Source of the DNA: Muricauda sp. SCSIO 65647
GTDB taxonomy: Bacteria > Bacteroidota > Bacteroidia > Flavobacteriales > Flavobacteriaceae
Length of the DNA stretch: 64,000 nucleotides
Reading direction: 5' to 3'
NCBI RefSeq assembly: GCF_021534965.1
Contig: NZ_CP091037.1
Coordinates: 2,797,501 to 2,861,500, forward strand
Each line of letters opens with the position of its first letter. The first letter of the stretch is position 1. Under the pieces are notes generated by a model, which saw only the letters and a list, made by a program, of their open reading frames with translations, ran no database searches and had not been told where the DNA came from. Shown piece after piece: positions 24,805 to 34,156 of this stretch. A program made the translations under genes and the position numbers.

Positions 24805-25722
24805 TTGGAAGAGCTGATAGATAACGTTCATATCAATTTTGATAGCAAATCGCTCTGGGTGCTCAATGTTGCCCTTGCATTTGTTATGTTCGGAGTTGCT
24901 TTAGACATTTCACTTAATGATTTCAAGCAACTGCTTCGACACCCGAAATTGGTGTTGGCAGGGGTCTTCAGTCAGTTTCTTTTGCTACCGGCAGTGACTT
25001 TTATATTGGTTGTGACGGCCCATCCCATACCCAGTATGGCCCTGGGCATGTTCATGGTGGCTGCATGCCCCGGTGGCAACATTTCTAATTTTATCACCCA
25101 CCTGGCCAAGGGAAATGCTGCACTTTCGGTCACTTTAACGGCCATTGCGACTTTATTGGCCATTGTCATGACCCCTTTTAACCTACAATTCTGGGGCTCG
25201 TTGTACGAACCTACCGAGCATATTTTGCGTGAAGTGGCGATATCGCCCTTTGAAATGGTCAAACTGGTAGCGTTATTATTGGGGGTGCCCCTGGTATTGG
25301 GTATGCTGGTGAACCATGTTTGGCCAAATGTCGCAAAACGTTTGGCAAAAGGGTTCAAATTGGGCTCGTTGATTTTTTTTGTATTGCTTATTTTTTTGGC
25401 ACTTTACAACAACCTCGATATTTTTTTTGAGTATGTGCTCTATGTATTTTGGTTGGTGGCCATGCACAATTTAGTGGCTTTTCTTACGGGTTTCTCATTG
25501 GCAAAGGCCTTGGGGTTTTCAAAGGAAAATGTTCGAAGTATCACTATCGAAACGGGCATTCAGAACTCGGGTCTTGGCCTACTTCTGATTTTTACTTTTT
25601 TTGATGGTTTGGGCGGAATGGCCCTTTTGACCGCTTTTTGGGGCATTTGGCATTTGGTCTCTGGACTTTTATTGGGCAGTTATTGGGGTTATCGCCCTTT
25701 GAAGAAAGAGAAAACAGTGTGA
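24805..25722 (+). CDS. Bile acid:sodium symporter (BASS) family transporter
   Basis: Inner-membrane transporter of 305 residues with about ten hydrophobic helices. BASS-family hallmarks are FVMFGVALDISLNDFKQLLRHPK, the crossover region ACPGGNISNFITHLAKGNAALSVTLTA, and ETGIQNSGLGLLL in the second inverted repeat. These Asn/Gln/Glu residues bind sodium in related structures. The substrate is unlikely to be a bile acid; organic anions such as pantoate or 2-oxoacids are known for relatives. The start is a TTG immediately after the csaA stop. The next gene overlaps by GTGA. Confidence 0.9.
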   Translation: MEELIDNVHINFDSKSLWVLNVALAFVMFGVALDISLNDFKQLLRHPKLVLAGVFSQFLLLPAVTFILVVTAHPIPSMALGMFMVAACPGGNISNFITHLAKGNAALSVTLTAIATLLAIVMTPFNLQFWGSLYEPTEHILREVAISPFEMVKLVALLLGVPLVLGMLVNHVWPNVAKRLAKGFKLGSLIFFVLLIFLALYNNLDIFFEYVLYVFWLVAMHNLVAFLTGFSLAKALGFSKENVRSITIETGIQNSGLGLLLIFTFFDGLGGMALLTAFWGIWHLVSGLLLGSYWGYRPLKKEKTV

Positions 25723-26774
25723 GACGGCTCGGCTATTATTTTTTTAAGTATTGGGTCTCAGTGGGCCTGTTCTTTTACTATAAAAAAATCAGGATAGAGG
25801 GCCTAGGGAATATACCGAAAGACAAGCCCGTGCTCTTTGTTTCGAACCACCAAAATGCTTTGATGGATGTTTTGCTTATCGCTACGCATTGTAGTAGGAG
25901 ACCGTGGTTCTTGACCCGTGCCGATGTGTTCAAGAACTATTTGTTTCGTCATTTGTTTCGATTTTTACAGATGCTGCCCATCTATCGAATGCGAGATGGC
26001 AGAAGCTCACTATCAAAGAATGAAGCCATTTTCGATACCTGCGGAATCTTATTGGTTTCTGGTGAAGCATTATTACTATTTCCAGAGGCCAACCATAGCC
26101 TTAAGAGGCAAGTGCGGCCTTTGAGCAAGGGGTTCACCCGAATCATAGATAAGGCCCTAGAAAGGCAAAACGATCTAGATGTTCATTTGGTGCCCATTGG
26201 GCAGAATTACCAATATCCCATTAGGTGGGGAGATAGCGCGGCAGTTTATTATGGTCGACCGATCAGGGTACAAGAATTTATGGCCTCAAAAGAGTATAAG
26301 ACCATACTGAAGCAAGAAATTTTTGATCGATTGATACAGCTGACGTCACACATTGCAGATAATAGAGATTATGAAGGTTCGATCAAAAAACTGAAAGCAC
26401 TTGACATTGATTTTACGCACCCAGAAAAGGTAAATGCCAAATTGAAGACTCTCTCCGCTCTACCACCAGACAGCGGAGAGAAAAACAATTTCTTGCAGAC
26501 TTTAGGTAGATTTTTGTTCTACATGGCCAATTTGCCCTTGGTTTTTTTGTGGCGGGTCTTGATCAAGCCCACAGTACCAGAGCCAGAGTTCATCTCTACG
26601 TTTCGATTTGGTTTTGCCATGTTGGCGTATCCTATATTTTATCTGCTTTCTTTCTTGATTCTAAAAAACCTTTATGAATGGAAAACGGCATGCCTTTTGG
26701 TTATGGTGCATGCCGCTTTTAATCTTTTTTTGACCAAAGTGTTGGGGGTCACATCATCTGTCCGAAGAAAATAG
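25719..26774 (+). CDS. 1-acyl-sn-glycerol-3-phosphate acyltransferase-like protein
   Basis: Membrane-bound PlsC-type acyltransferase of 351 residues, expected to place an acyl chain on a glycerolipid. The HX4D catalytic motif is VSNHQNALMD, motif III is FPEANHS and motif IV lies around VHLVPIGQNY. Two C-terminal helices (about 268-285 and 300-345) anchor it. It starts with GTG overlapping the transporter stop (GTGA); a longer frame from 25638 is rejected because it is buried in the transporter gene. It overlaps the convergent peptidase gene by 26 bp. Confidence 0.87.
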   Translation: MRRLGYYFFKYWVSVGLFFYYKKIRIEGLGNIPKDKPVLFVSNHQNALMDVLLIATHCSRRPWFLTRADVFKNYLFRHLFRFLQMLPIYRMRDGRSSLSKNEAIFDTCGILLVSGEALLLFPEANHSLKRQVRPLSKGFTRIIDKALERQNDLDVHLVPIGQNYQYPIRWGDSAAVYYGRPIRVQEFMASKEYKTILKQEIFDRLIQLTSHIADNRDYEGSIKKLKALDIDFTHPEKVNAKLKTLSALPPDSGEKNNFLQTLGRFLFYMANLPLVFLWRVLIKPTVPEPEFISTFRFGFAMLAYPIFYLLSFLILKNLYEWKTACLLVMVHAAFNLFLTKVLGVTSSVRRK

Positions 26775-29274
26775 CGTTCATCAATAATTTATTGGTACCG
26801 TACCAAAAGGCCCTAAAATTGGTATTGTCGGTAAACAATATCACTCTACCCTTCCCCAACCTTTTTATTTTGAAGGGCACGCTATTTTTGATCAATTCTG
26901 CATTCTCTTCCGATATATAACCACTTTGCAATGGATTATTGGTGTATTGAATGGGATTGTCATAACTGTTCTTTGCCGGTTTCAAATAAATATTGGTGTT
27001 TCTGAAGAGTGAAATTCTGTCGCTGGCATAACCATATCCTACGGGATGTGAACGGTCGAGCTTTGCTTCAAAAATAGCGCCGCCGGTCACTTGGGCCCCC
27101 AGATAATCTTGCTTCTGATCATAGGAAATGTCTTTGGCAACCAAGGTATCCTCTTTCATTTCAAGTTTCATGAATTCATTTTTCTTAAACCAATTTGCCA
27201 CGTTTCGATAGCCGATGACCGTACCCCCAGATTTGACCCAGGCCTTTATTTTTTCAGCGCCTTCCTTATTTAAAATTTGACTGTTCCAGCCACTTGGAAT
27301 GATCAAATCTGTATACTTGCCCAAATCGACATTTTTGAAATATCGGGTATCGATTTTGGTGATTTTCATATCATAGCGGGTATCGAACAAGTGCCAGATC
27401 TCACCAGCATCGTAAGACCTTACCCCATCGCCCACCAAAATGCCCACTTTTTGTTTTTTTATGGGGTCAAAATCATTGCTTCCAAGGTCAATGCCTTTGG
27501 TAAGCCCAGTATTCACCGCGGTAATTTGAATTTGTGCTTTTTGGGCCACTTGTTCCAAAAACTGGTGCAAAGCCTGTGAATCCAATACTTGATTTTGAAC
27601 GGGGACCATTATGGTGCCATAATCGTACTTTTTTCCTTCCAAGGTAAAAGGTGATTTGGCTACTTTGGCACGCAATCCTTTTTGTACGATTTCGTTTAGG
27701 GCCTTTGGCGTATAGTAACCATGCCATTCGAAAAGATAGGCGTAGTTGCTTTCACCTGAAATACTCCCTATTATCGGTTTAAAATCGGTGATTTCTTCAC
27801 CGGCATTGACCAATGAGGTCACCTCGGTATAATCGAGATTGAAGGACAATGGAAATGTCCACGCCGAAACATCGTAGAAAAGGCTATCGATAAAGGTGGT
27901 GCGCTTTTCGAACATGGCTTTTAGCAACCGTGGATTTTTCTGTTCGGTGGGTACTACGTAGGCATGCCCCTTTTTATATTGCTTTCCTTTTATGGTCACA
28001 TCATCGGCCAGTTCATGAAAATCGATTTTGTGACGGTTCAGTATTTCCGCTAGGTGCCAAGCACGGACCGCATCTTTTCCATCGCCAAAAACATAGCCCT
28101 TGGTCTTGCTTCTAACCCCCTCATTTTTAACATCTGCATAATATTTGCGTTGGTAGTCGAGTATTTTAGAACGCATGTTTTCGGCTGCTTCTATAGTTGA
28201 CAATGCAGTGGTAAACTGGTTGCGGATGGTGAACGGAAAGGTAAGGATCCCGTTTTCGCTTTCTTGTATATGGCCACGCGAACTACTTTGCTCAAAAAGG
28301 ATGCCGATACTCCCGTTCACATCAGGAAACGTAGAGCCTTTTCCGTAGTAATAGTCGTCAAAATTTTCTTCTGAATAGTAGAGCGACCCGATTCTGTCAA
28401 GTGCCTTAGCATGATATGAACCTATTTCGGCGGTCAGCTCTTGGTTGATTTTGGGTGTCAATGGATGTACCCTCGAGGGTTCGCCAGGCTGGAAGAAAAA
28501 AGTAGAGTTGGTGCCCATTTCATGGTGGTCGGTCAGAATATTGGGCAGCCATTTGTGGAAGGTCTCGATTCTTGCCCGGCTCTCAGGTAGCTGTACGGGC
28601 AGCCAATCACGGTTCATGTCAAACCAGTAATGGTTGGTACGCCCACCAGGCCATATCTCATGGTACTCTCTTTCATTGGGATCAGGATTTAGGTTTTGAC
28701 TGCGGTGAACGTTGGCCCAATAGGCAAACCGCTGTAAACCGTCTGGGTTAAGACATGGATCCAGTAAGATGATCATATCATTTAATTTTTCCGCCATTTC
28801 AGGTCCTTGTGCAGCCGCCAAATGATAGGCATATGCCAAGGTAGCATTGGATCCACTGGCTTCATTGCCATGAATAGAGAATCCTTGATAGACCACGATC
28901 GGCATTTCATTGGTATTGAGCGAATTGCTGCCGCTTTCCGTCAAGGCGATATGGTCTTGTCGAATTTTTTCAAGGTTTTGGTGATTTTGTGGTGAGGTCA
29001 CGGTGAGCAATAAGAGGGGCCTGCCTTCATAGGTTTTTCCTCGATTTTCAATGGTGATGCGGTCACTTTTCTCGGCAAGTATGTTCATGTACATCACCAA
29101 TTTATCATGGGTTACATGCCACTCGCCGACCTCATGGCCGATTATCTCTTTTGGCGTTGGTATATCTGGGTCGTACGAAACATTGTCGGGCAGATAGTAA
29201 TCAAGGGAAACATCATTTTGTGCAAAGGCAAAAAAACTTGTGAAAACAAGGAGGTGCAGTACTTTTTTCTTCAT
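26749..29274 (-). CDS. Secreted M14 family zinc carboxypeptidase
   Basis: An 841-residue exported metallopeptidase (signal peptide to about FFAFAQ). The M14 domain (about 55-375) shows the zinc motif SIHGNEASG, LDPCLNPDGLQRF, the third ligand in ILTDHHEMG and the catalytic Glu in GILFEQSSSRGH. The long C-terminal half includes a glutamine-amidotransferase-like fold (VGILVGDGVRSYDAGEIWHL, DLIIPSGW) as in other large Bacteroidota M14 proteins. There is no T9SS sorting domain at the end. It would act on peptides in the periplasm. Convergent overlap with the acyltransferase gene. Confidence 0.9.
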   Translation of the reverse strand: MKKKVLHLLVFTSFFAFAQNDVSLDYYLPDNVSYDPDIPTPKEIIGHEVGEWHVTHDKLVMYMNILAEKSDRITIENRGKTYEGRPLLLLTVTSPQNHQNLEKIRQDHIALTESGSNSLNTNEMPIVVYQGFSIHGNEASGSNATLAYAYHLAAAQGPEMAEKLNDMIILLDPCLNPDGLQRFAYWANVHRSQNLNPDPNEREYHEIWPGGRTNHYWFDMNRDWLPVQLPESRARIETFHKWLPNILTDHHEMGTNSTFFFQPGEPSRVHPLTPKINQELTAEIGSYHAKALDRIGSLYYSEENFDDYYYGKGSTFPDVNGSIGILFEQSSSRGHIQESENGILTFPFTIRNQFTTALSTIEAAENMRSKILDYQRKYYADVKNEGVRSKTKGYVFGDGKDAVRAWHLAEILNRHKIDFHELADDVTIKGKQYKKGHAYVVPTEQKNPRLLKAMFEKRTTFIDSLFYDVSAWTFPLSFNLDYTEVTSLVNAGEEITDFKPIIGSISGESNYAYLFEWHGYYTPKALNEIVQKGLRAKVAKSPFTLEGKKYDYGTIMVPVQNQVLDSQALHQFLEQVAQKAQIQITAVNTGLTKGIDLGSNDFDPIKKQKVGILVGDGVRSYDAGEIWHLFDTRYDMKITKIDTRYFKNVDLGKYTDLIIPSGWNSQILNKEGAEKIKAWVKSGGTVIGYRNVANWFKKNEFMKLEMKEDTLVAKDISYDQKQDYLGAQVTGGAIFEAKLDRSHPVGYGYASDRISLFRNTNIYLKPAKNSYDNPIQYTNNPLQSGYISEENAELIKNSVPFKIKRLGKGRVILFTDNTNFRAFWYGTNKLLMNAIFFGQMM

Positions 29275-29307
29275 AAGTGCTTCATTGAATTAGTCCGCAT
29301 TAAAAAT

Positions 29308-29338
29308 AAAAAACGGCCTGTGAAAACAGACCGTTTTT
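29308..29338 (-). terminator. Terminator of the DUF3276 gene
   Basis: A 13-bp stem AAAAACGGTCTGT/ACAGGCCGTTTTT (minus strand, one G-U pair) with a 4-nt loop, ending in a T-run. It lies 17 bp after the DUF3276 stop. Confidence 0.8.
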
Positions 29339-29354
29339 AGCTTTTTATTTGATT

Positions 29355-29732
29355 TCAGATGTCGTCAAAGTCCACATCGGTGAAATTTTCGGTCGGAGAG
29401 CCATTTTCACCGGCCTTATCATCTTCATCTTCTTTTTTGAAATCTTTTTTATGACGTTCAGATATGACCTCAGTGCCTTTTTCGTCAATGATATAATCCA
29501 TCATTTCCGACATATTTTCCCTAAATGCGCTGAAGTCTTCTTTATAGAGATAAATCTTATGTTTTTTGTAGTGGAAAGAACCGTCGTCATGGGTGAATTT
29601 TTTGCTTTCGGTAATTGTCAGATAATAATCTCCCGCTTTAGTGCTGCGTACATCAAAGAAGTAGGTTCTTCTGCCTGCCCTGAGTACTTTGGAATAGATC
29701 TCTTCCTGATCCATCAAATCTTTCTCGTTCAT
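29355..29732 (-). CDS. DUF3276 / PUR-alpha-like nucleic-acid-binding protein
   Basis: A 125-residue protein with one PUR repeat. It belongs to the bacterial PUR-alpha-like group (DUF3276), known from Bacteroidota and Borrelia and related to eukaryotic Pur-alpha, which binds single-stranded purine-rich DNA and RNA. Family segments are IYSKVLRAGRRTYFFDVR, YYLTITESKKF and KIYLYKEDFSAFRENM. The last 30 residues are acidic and likely disordered. The start is either M1 or M7. It stands alone with its own terminator. The role in Flavobacteria is unknown; nucleic-acid binding is inferred from family. Confidence 0.88.
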   Translation of the reverse strand: MNEKDLMDQEEIYSKVLRAGRRTYFFDVRSTKAGDYYLTITESKKFTHDDGSFHYKKHKIYLYKEDFSAFRENMSEMMDYIIDEKGTEVISERHKKDFKKEDEDDKAGENGSPTENFTDVDFDDI

Positions 29733-29804
29733 ATGGTTTAGTGTTCTGAATGTTAAATTATTCTACCAAAAATGTAAAAAAAAACCTAACCTAGCAACTT
29801 TTGA

Positions 29805-31556
29805 CTACTCTTTCTCAGTGAGTTGCTCGAGGTAAAGCTCTTTGTAATAGCCATCTACCATATTCAGTTGCTCGTGAGTGCCTTCTTGTATTATTTTACC
29901 ATTTTCAAGAATGATAATTTTATCTGCGCTCTTTGCCGAAGAAACCCTATGACTGACAATCAAGGTGGTTTTGTGCTGGGATGCTTCTTTTAAATTGTTG
30001 AGTATTTCTTCTTCTGTTTCGGTGTCAACCGCTGAAAGACAATCATCGAACAAAAAAATCTTAGGGTCTTTTATAAGGGCCCTTGCGATCGATACCCTTT
30101 GTTTTTGGCCACCGCTAAGGGTAATACCACGCTCTCCCAAAATGGTATCATATTTTTTGGCAAAGCCTAAAATATTACCATGTACGGCGGCCTGATCGGC
30201 GACCTTTTCGATTTCTTCTTGTGTGGCGTCCTCTTTTCCAAAACGAATATTATTGGCAATGGTATCTGAAAACAAGAAAGCATCTTGGGGCACTGCACCT
30301 ATTGAATTTCTGAGTGAATCGAGATTCAAGGTTTTGATGGGGCGATCGTCAATCAAAATTTCACCTGATTCTACGTCATATAAACGGGCGATCAAATCGA
30401 GAATGGTCGATTTGCCAGAGCCTGTTTTACCGAGAATGGCCACTGTCTGACCTCTTTCGACAACAAAAGAAACATCTTTCAATGCCGTGATATTGGTGTC
30501 TTCATAGGTAAAAGTGACATTCTTGAATTCAATTTTGCCATGAACAGGGGTCGATTCGATCACTTCATTTTTGATGGAGGGCTTTTCGTTCAAGAACTCA
30601 TTGATTCTTTTTTGCGATGCCTCGGCACGCTGTACAATAGAAGTGAGCCATCCTACCACTGCAACGGGCCAAGTCAACATATTGACATATAGAATAAATT
30701 CGGCAATGATACCTATCGATTCAATTTGGCCATCGATATACTGTTTTCCCCCTATATAGATAACAAAGATGTTACTGATGCCGATGAGCAATATCATCAG
30801 AGGAAAAAACCAGGCATTCACCTTGGCCAGATCCATACTGGTGTCTTTTCCCTCCACGGCCAATGACCGCAGTTCTTCATTTACCTTTGGCTCTAAATTA
30901 TATGCTTTGATGACCGAAATGCCCGAAAAGGACTCTTGTGTAAAAGTCGAAAGGGACGATAGAAACTCTTGTACTTTGGTACTTCTTTTGTGTATGACAC
31001 GACTTATCCAGTAAATCAGTATTGAAAGAATAGGCAAGGGTGTCAGTGTATAAAAGGCAATGGTCGGGGCTTTGATGAACATCAGCGGTATCAAACAAGC
31101 GAAGAGCGTGAGCGTTTGAATGCCGTACATGATGGCAGGGCCTGCATACATTCGTACTTGGCCGACATCTTCACTGATGCGATTCATTAAATCACCAATA
31201 CGGTTGCGCTTGTAGAAATTAAGGTTCAAGAACTGATAATGGTCAAAAACCTCGTTTTTCAAGTCATATTCGATATATCGTGAAACATTGATGATCGTCT
31301 GTCGCATCAAAAAGGTGAAAAGTCCTGAGAGTAGCGCCGCCCCTACAATGATCAGAATATATTGCAACAATACTTCTTTGGTCTCAGGCCTTGAAACAGT
31401 GCCTGCTATAAAATCTTCAACGGCCTGTATCGATTTGTTAACATAAGAGGGCATGACCAATGAAAATATACGGGCGATAATGGTGATGATGATGCCTATC
31501 AACAGTTTGAACCAGTATTTTTTGAAGTACTTGTTTATATAGCGAAGCTCTTTCAT
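29805..31556 (-). CDS. ABC exporter with fused membrane and ATPase domains
   Basis: A half-transporter of 583 residues that would work as a dimer to export a lipid, drug or peptide. Six transmembrane helices span residues 1-310. The nucleotide-binding domain has Walker A LGKTGSGKST, Q-loop PQDAFLFSD, signature LSGGQKQR, Walker B IFLFDDCLSAVD (Cys then Leu where D/E is usual: DDCLS) and switch His in LIVSHRVSS. The open frame reaches 31631, but the -7 element at 31604-31611 lies inside that extension, so the ATG at 31556 (MKELRYINKYF) is used. It is single and divergent from nusB. Confidence 0.92.
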   Translation of the reverse strand: MKELRYINKYFKKYWFKLLIGIIITIIARIFSLVMPSYVNKSIQAVEDFIAGTVSRPETKEVLLQYILIIVGAALLSGLFTFLMRQTIINVSRYIEYDLKNEVFDHYQFLNLNFYKRNRIGDLMNRISEDVGQVRMYAGPAIMYGIQTLTLFACLIPLMFIKAPTIAFYTLTPLPILSILIYWISRVIHKRSTKVQEFLSSLSTFTQESFSGISVIKAYNLEPKVNEELRSLAVEGKDTSMDLAKVNAWFFPLMILLIGISNIFVIYIGGKQYIDGQIESIGIIAEFILYVNMLTWPVAVVGWLTSIVQRAEASQKRINEFLNEKPSIKNEVIESTPVHGKIEFKNVTFTYEDTNITALKDVSFVVERGQTVAILGKTGSGKSTILDLIARLYDVESGEILIDDRPIKTLNLDSLRNSIGAVPQDAFLFSDTIANNIRFGKEDATQEEIEKVADQAAVHGNILGFAKKYDTILGERGITLSGGQKQRVSIARALIKDPKIFLFDDCLSAVDTETEEEILNNLKEASQHKTTLIVSHRVSSAKSADKIIILENGKIIQEGTHEQLNMVDGYYKELYLEQLTEKE

Positions 31557-31603
31557 GAAAATATCTTGGTCTGTTGTCAGTTTGTCAATAATGGGCAATT
31601 CGA

Positions 31604-31631
31604 CAAAGATATGTGATCGACCACAAAACAA
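31604..31631 (-). promoter_or_regulatory. Promoter of the ABC exporter gene
   Basis: The minus strand has TTG (31631-31629), 17 bp, then TATCTTTG (31611-31604), near the consensus spacing. It supports the downstream start at 31556. Confidence 0.5.
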
Positions 31632-31686
31632 ATGTTATAAAACTGATAACAAAATAGCAATGGGCAGTCTGAAAGGAAATAAGGTG

Positions 31687-31694
31687 TACTTTTG
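31687..31694 (+). promoter_or_regulatory. nusB promoter -7 element
   Basis: TACTTTTG matches TAnnTTTG and lies 39 bp before the nusB ATG. No TTG stands at -33. Confidence 0.4.
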
Positions 31695-31732
31695 CGCCGT
31701 TATTTGATTATCGCTAGAAAAGTTCTTTACAA

Positions 31733-32680
31733 ATGCTCACAAGAAGGCATATTAGGGTTAAGGTGATGCAGTGCATTTATGCCTTAATTCAATCGCATGA
31801 TGAATCATTGGACAAGCAGAAGAAATTTCTAAGATATAGCATTGACAGTATGTTCGTGCTCTATCTTTTGATGTTGGACCTTTTTGTTGAACTGCACAAA
31901 ATGGCGAAAAAGCATGTTCAGCATGCCCCCAAAAAATACTTGGTCTCAGAAGAAGACAATTATCCGAATCGCGAAAAATTCATCAATAACCAGCTGCTTT
32001 TACAAATTACTGAAAATCAATTGCTTAAAAGAGAACTTGTCAAGAGAAAACTACAGGTTTGGCACCTTAACGGTGAATATGTCAAGATTATCTACAAAAA
32101 TGTCGTTTCGAGTGATTTATACAAAGAATACATGGCTTCGACCGATGGCAGCTATGAAAAAGACAAAGAATTTATCATTTCACTCTTCAAAGAAATCATT
32201 GCGCCCAATGATAAGATCTATGAGTTCTTTGAAGATGATAGGCTTACTTGGGTCGACGACTTTCCTATTGTGAACACCTTTTTGGTCAAGCGATTGGGCA
32301 AGACCAAGCCGACCGCCAATGAACGCTTCTTTTTACCAAGACTATTGAAAGATGAAGCCGATATGGAATTTGCCGATGAATTGTTGACCAAAACTCTGTT
32401 GAACGATGCGGAATGGGAAAAAGAGATTGAGGCGAAAACCCCAAATTGGGACAATGACCGTATTGCAGAAATCGACAGTATTTTATTGAAAATGGCAATT
32501 TGTGAGCTGTTGAATTTCTCTTCGATCCCTGAAAAGGTGACCTTAAATGAGTATTTAGAGATTGCCAAAGAGTATTCGACTCCGAAGAGCAGTATTTTCA
32601 TCAACGGGGTGTTAGACAAGCTGGTCAAAGAGTACAGAGCGACGGGAAAACTCCAAAAAATGGGCCGTGGACTCCTATAA
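31733..32680 (+). CDS. nusB: Transcription antitermination factor NusB
   Basis: Component of the antitermination complex that, with NusE (S10), keeps RNA polymerase processive on rRNA operons. The NusB fold is at both ends: MLTRRHIRVKVMQCIYAL at the N-terminus and the classical C-terminal half (IAEIDSILLKMAICELL, KVTLNEYLEIAKEYSTPKSSIFINGVLDKL). At 315 residues it is about twice the proteobacterial length because of a helical insertion of about 160 residues, which I believe is normal in Bacteroidota. It is followed 47 bp downstream by the DUF1573 and yajC genes. Confidence 0.92.
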   Translation: MLTRRHIRVKVMQCIYALIQSHDESLDKQKKFLRYSIDSMFVLYLLMLDLFVELHKMAKKHVQHAPKKYLVSEEDNYPNREKFINNQLLLQITENQLLKRELVKRKLQVWHLNGEYVKIIYKNVVSSDLYKEYMASTDGSYEKDKEFIISLFKEIIAPNDKIYEFFEDDRLTWVDDFPIVNTFLVKRLGKTKPTANERFFLPRLLKDEADMEFADELLTKTLLNDAEWEKEIEAKTPNWDNDRIAEIDSILLKMAICELLNFSSIPEKVTLNEYLEIAKEYSTPKSSIFINGVLDKLVKEYRATGKLQKMGRGLL

Positions 32681-32727
32681 TAATAGAATTGGTTATTTTT
32701 GTTCAAATTAAAAAACGATACTGTACT

Positions 32728-33210
32728 ATGAAAGCGATGAACATCTTGGGCCTTGCGGCCTTTTTTCTGATTTCATTTTCTTGCAAAGACAAGGCCACCA
32801 GCAAAATCAATAATGACAACGTTGAGGTTGCGGCCAATAGAGATGAAGTTCAAAAGAAGCTTCCTGTAATAAGCTTTGAAAAAAATGAGCATGATTTTGG
32901 CACTATTGTGCAGGGTACGCCCCAAGAGACCATTTTCAAATTTACCAATACGGGCGATGCCCCCTTGGTGATTACCGATGCCCGCAGTACCTGTGGCTGT
33001 ACCGTCCCAGAATATCCAAAGAATACCCCCATCGCTCCTGGAGAAAGCGGTGAGCTATTGGTGAAATTCAACGGTTCTGGCAATGGGGCGGTGACCAAGA
33101 CGGTTACCTTGACAGCCAATACCGAGAAAGGTTCTGAATCACTTCGAATCAAGGCGCATGTAAACCCTAAGAATGGTGAGCAATTGGCCGTTCCGATGAA
33201 AAAAGGATAA
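32728..33210 (+). CDS. DUF1573 lipoprotein
   Basis: A 160-residue lipoprotein (lipobox FLISFSC, Cys about residue 18) with one DUF1573 immunoglobulin-like (ASH/MSP-type) domain. Typical segments are EHDFGTIVQGTPQETIFKFTNTG, PLVITDARSTCGCTVPEYP and PGESGELLVKFN. The CGC motif is conserved in the family and could form a disulfide. The ATG at 32728 gives a proper signal peptide; an upstream ATG at 32689 does not. It lies between nusB and yajC in a gene order often seen in Flavobacteria. Function is unknown. Confidence 0.88.
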   Translation: MKAMNILGLAAFFLISFSCKDKATSKINNDNVEVAANRDEVQKKLPVISFEKNEHDFGTIVQGTPQETIFKFTNTGDAPLVITDARSTCGCTVPEYPKNTPIAPGESGELLVKFNGSGNGAVTKTVTLTANTEKGSESLRIKAHVNPKNGEQLAVPMKKG

Positions 33211-33215
33211 ATTGA

Positions 33216-33503
33216 ATGGAAGGACTTGGACAATTTCTACCGTTAATCTTGATTTTTGCCGTGGCCTATTTCTTCATGATACGGCCGCAGATCAAAAGGC
33301 AAAAAGATGAGAAGAAATTTACGGAAGCCTTGAAAAAGGGAGATAGAATCATTACCAAAAGTGGTCTATATGGCAAAGTGGTCGATTTAAATGACAAAGA
33401 TAATTCCTGCGTCATTGAGACCATGGCCGGGCGCTTGAAGTTTGATCGTTCGGCCATTTCGATGGAAATGAGTAAAAAGTTAGCTGCTCCTGCAAAAAAA
33501 TAG
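33216..33503 (+). CDS. yajC: Preprotein translocase subunit YajC
   Basis: Small accessory subunit of the SecDF-YajC complex at the inner membrane. The 95 residues have one N-terminal helix (LPLILIFAVAYFFMI) followed by the conserved RPQIKRQKDEKKF and a cytoplasmic beta domain containing LKKGDRIITKSGLYGKVVDL. It starts 5 bp after the DUF1573 stop and ends at a strong hairpin, so nusB-DUF1573-yajC appears to be a single transcription unit. secDF is not in the window. Confidence 0.95.
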   Translation: MEGLGQFLPLILIFAVAYFFMIRPQIKRQKDEKKFTEALKKGDRIITKSGLYGKVVDLNDKDNSCVIETMAGRLKFDRSAISMEMSKKLAAPAKK

Positions 33504-33521
33504 ATGGTAAAATAACATAGT

Positions 33522-33550
33522 AAAAAGCGCCTTTCAAAGGCGCTTTTTTT
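33522..33550. terminator. Bidirectional terminator after yajC
   Basis: Near-perfect inverted repeat AAAAAGCGCCTTT/AAAGGCGCTTTTT with a short loop, flanked by A- and T-runs. It lies between the convergent yajC and YdeI-like genes. Confidence 0.85.
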
Positions 33551-34148
33551 ATCGATATTTATCATTCAGGCCCAAGCCTTTTTCGATCATGGGCAAAATC
33601 TTTTGTAGACGTCTTGCCTTGGTGGCTTCTTGCTTGGCCTCAGTAATATATTCACAGAATTCTTTTTGTTTGTAGGCCGATAGCCCTGTAAAGGCCTTTT
33701 TTAAATCAGCATTCTCGTCCAAAGCCGTTTCAAGTGGTACGGGTATTTTGGTTTTTTTCTTCGATCTACTTTTTGAGGGGCTTACTATTTTTCCTTTTTT
33801 TTGGTTCAAAATGGCTTCATTCATATAGGCCAGCACTCCTTTTTTATCAATGTTTTCCATAGATGTGAAATTCCAATGGCGCATGGCTTTGGTCTTGCCC
33901 TCTTGAGCATTTCTCAGTACTTTTTTCGAGTCGTTCAAAAGGGCCCCATTGAAGAACCAAACCCCAAAAAAACCTTTGAATCGACAGATCCCAAAGACAT
34001 TTTTATCATTGATGGTGTATACTGGCAGGCTCCATTTGTAGGTTTCTTTAACTTCGGTTTCTAGGGCCAGTTCACGTAAAAGGTTTATTCCCTCTTTGAA
34101 AGGATGCTCTTTTTCATAGTACGCCTCTATTTTTTCAGATTTTTCCAT
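33549..34148 (-). CDS. YdeI/DUF1801-type protein
   Basis: A 199-residue protein. The N-terminal DUF1801 domain (about 1-115) has KWSLPVYTINDKNVFGICRFKGFFGVWFFNGALL. After a basic linker rich in Lys and Ser comes a C-terminal YdeI/OmpD-associated segment (LKKAFTGLSAYKQKEFCEYITEAKQEATKARRLQKIL, the 'bacteriocin-protection' helices). The biochemical role is not established. The ATG at 34148 is used; the longer frame to 34190 would overlap pepT more deeply. It overlaps the pepT stop by a few bases in the form start-before-stop on the same strand? No: pepT ends at 34157, so 8 bp separate them. Confidence 0.82.
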   Translation of the reverse strand: MEKSEKIEAYYEKEHPFKEGINLLRELALETEVKETYKWSLPVYTINDKNVFGICRFKGFFGVWFFNGALLNDSKKVLRNAQEGKTKAMRHWNFTSMENIDKKGVLAYMNEAILNQKKGKIVSPSKSRSKKKTKIPVPLETALDENADLKKAFTGLSAYKQKEFCEYITEAKQEATKARRLQKILPMIEKGLGLNDKYR

Positions 34149-34156
34149 TTTTCTTT

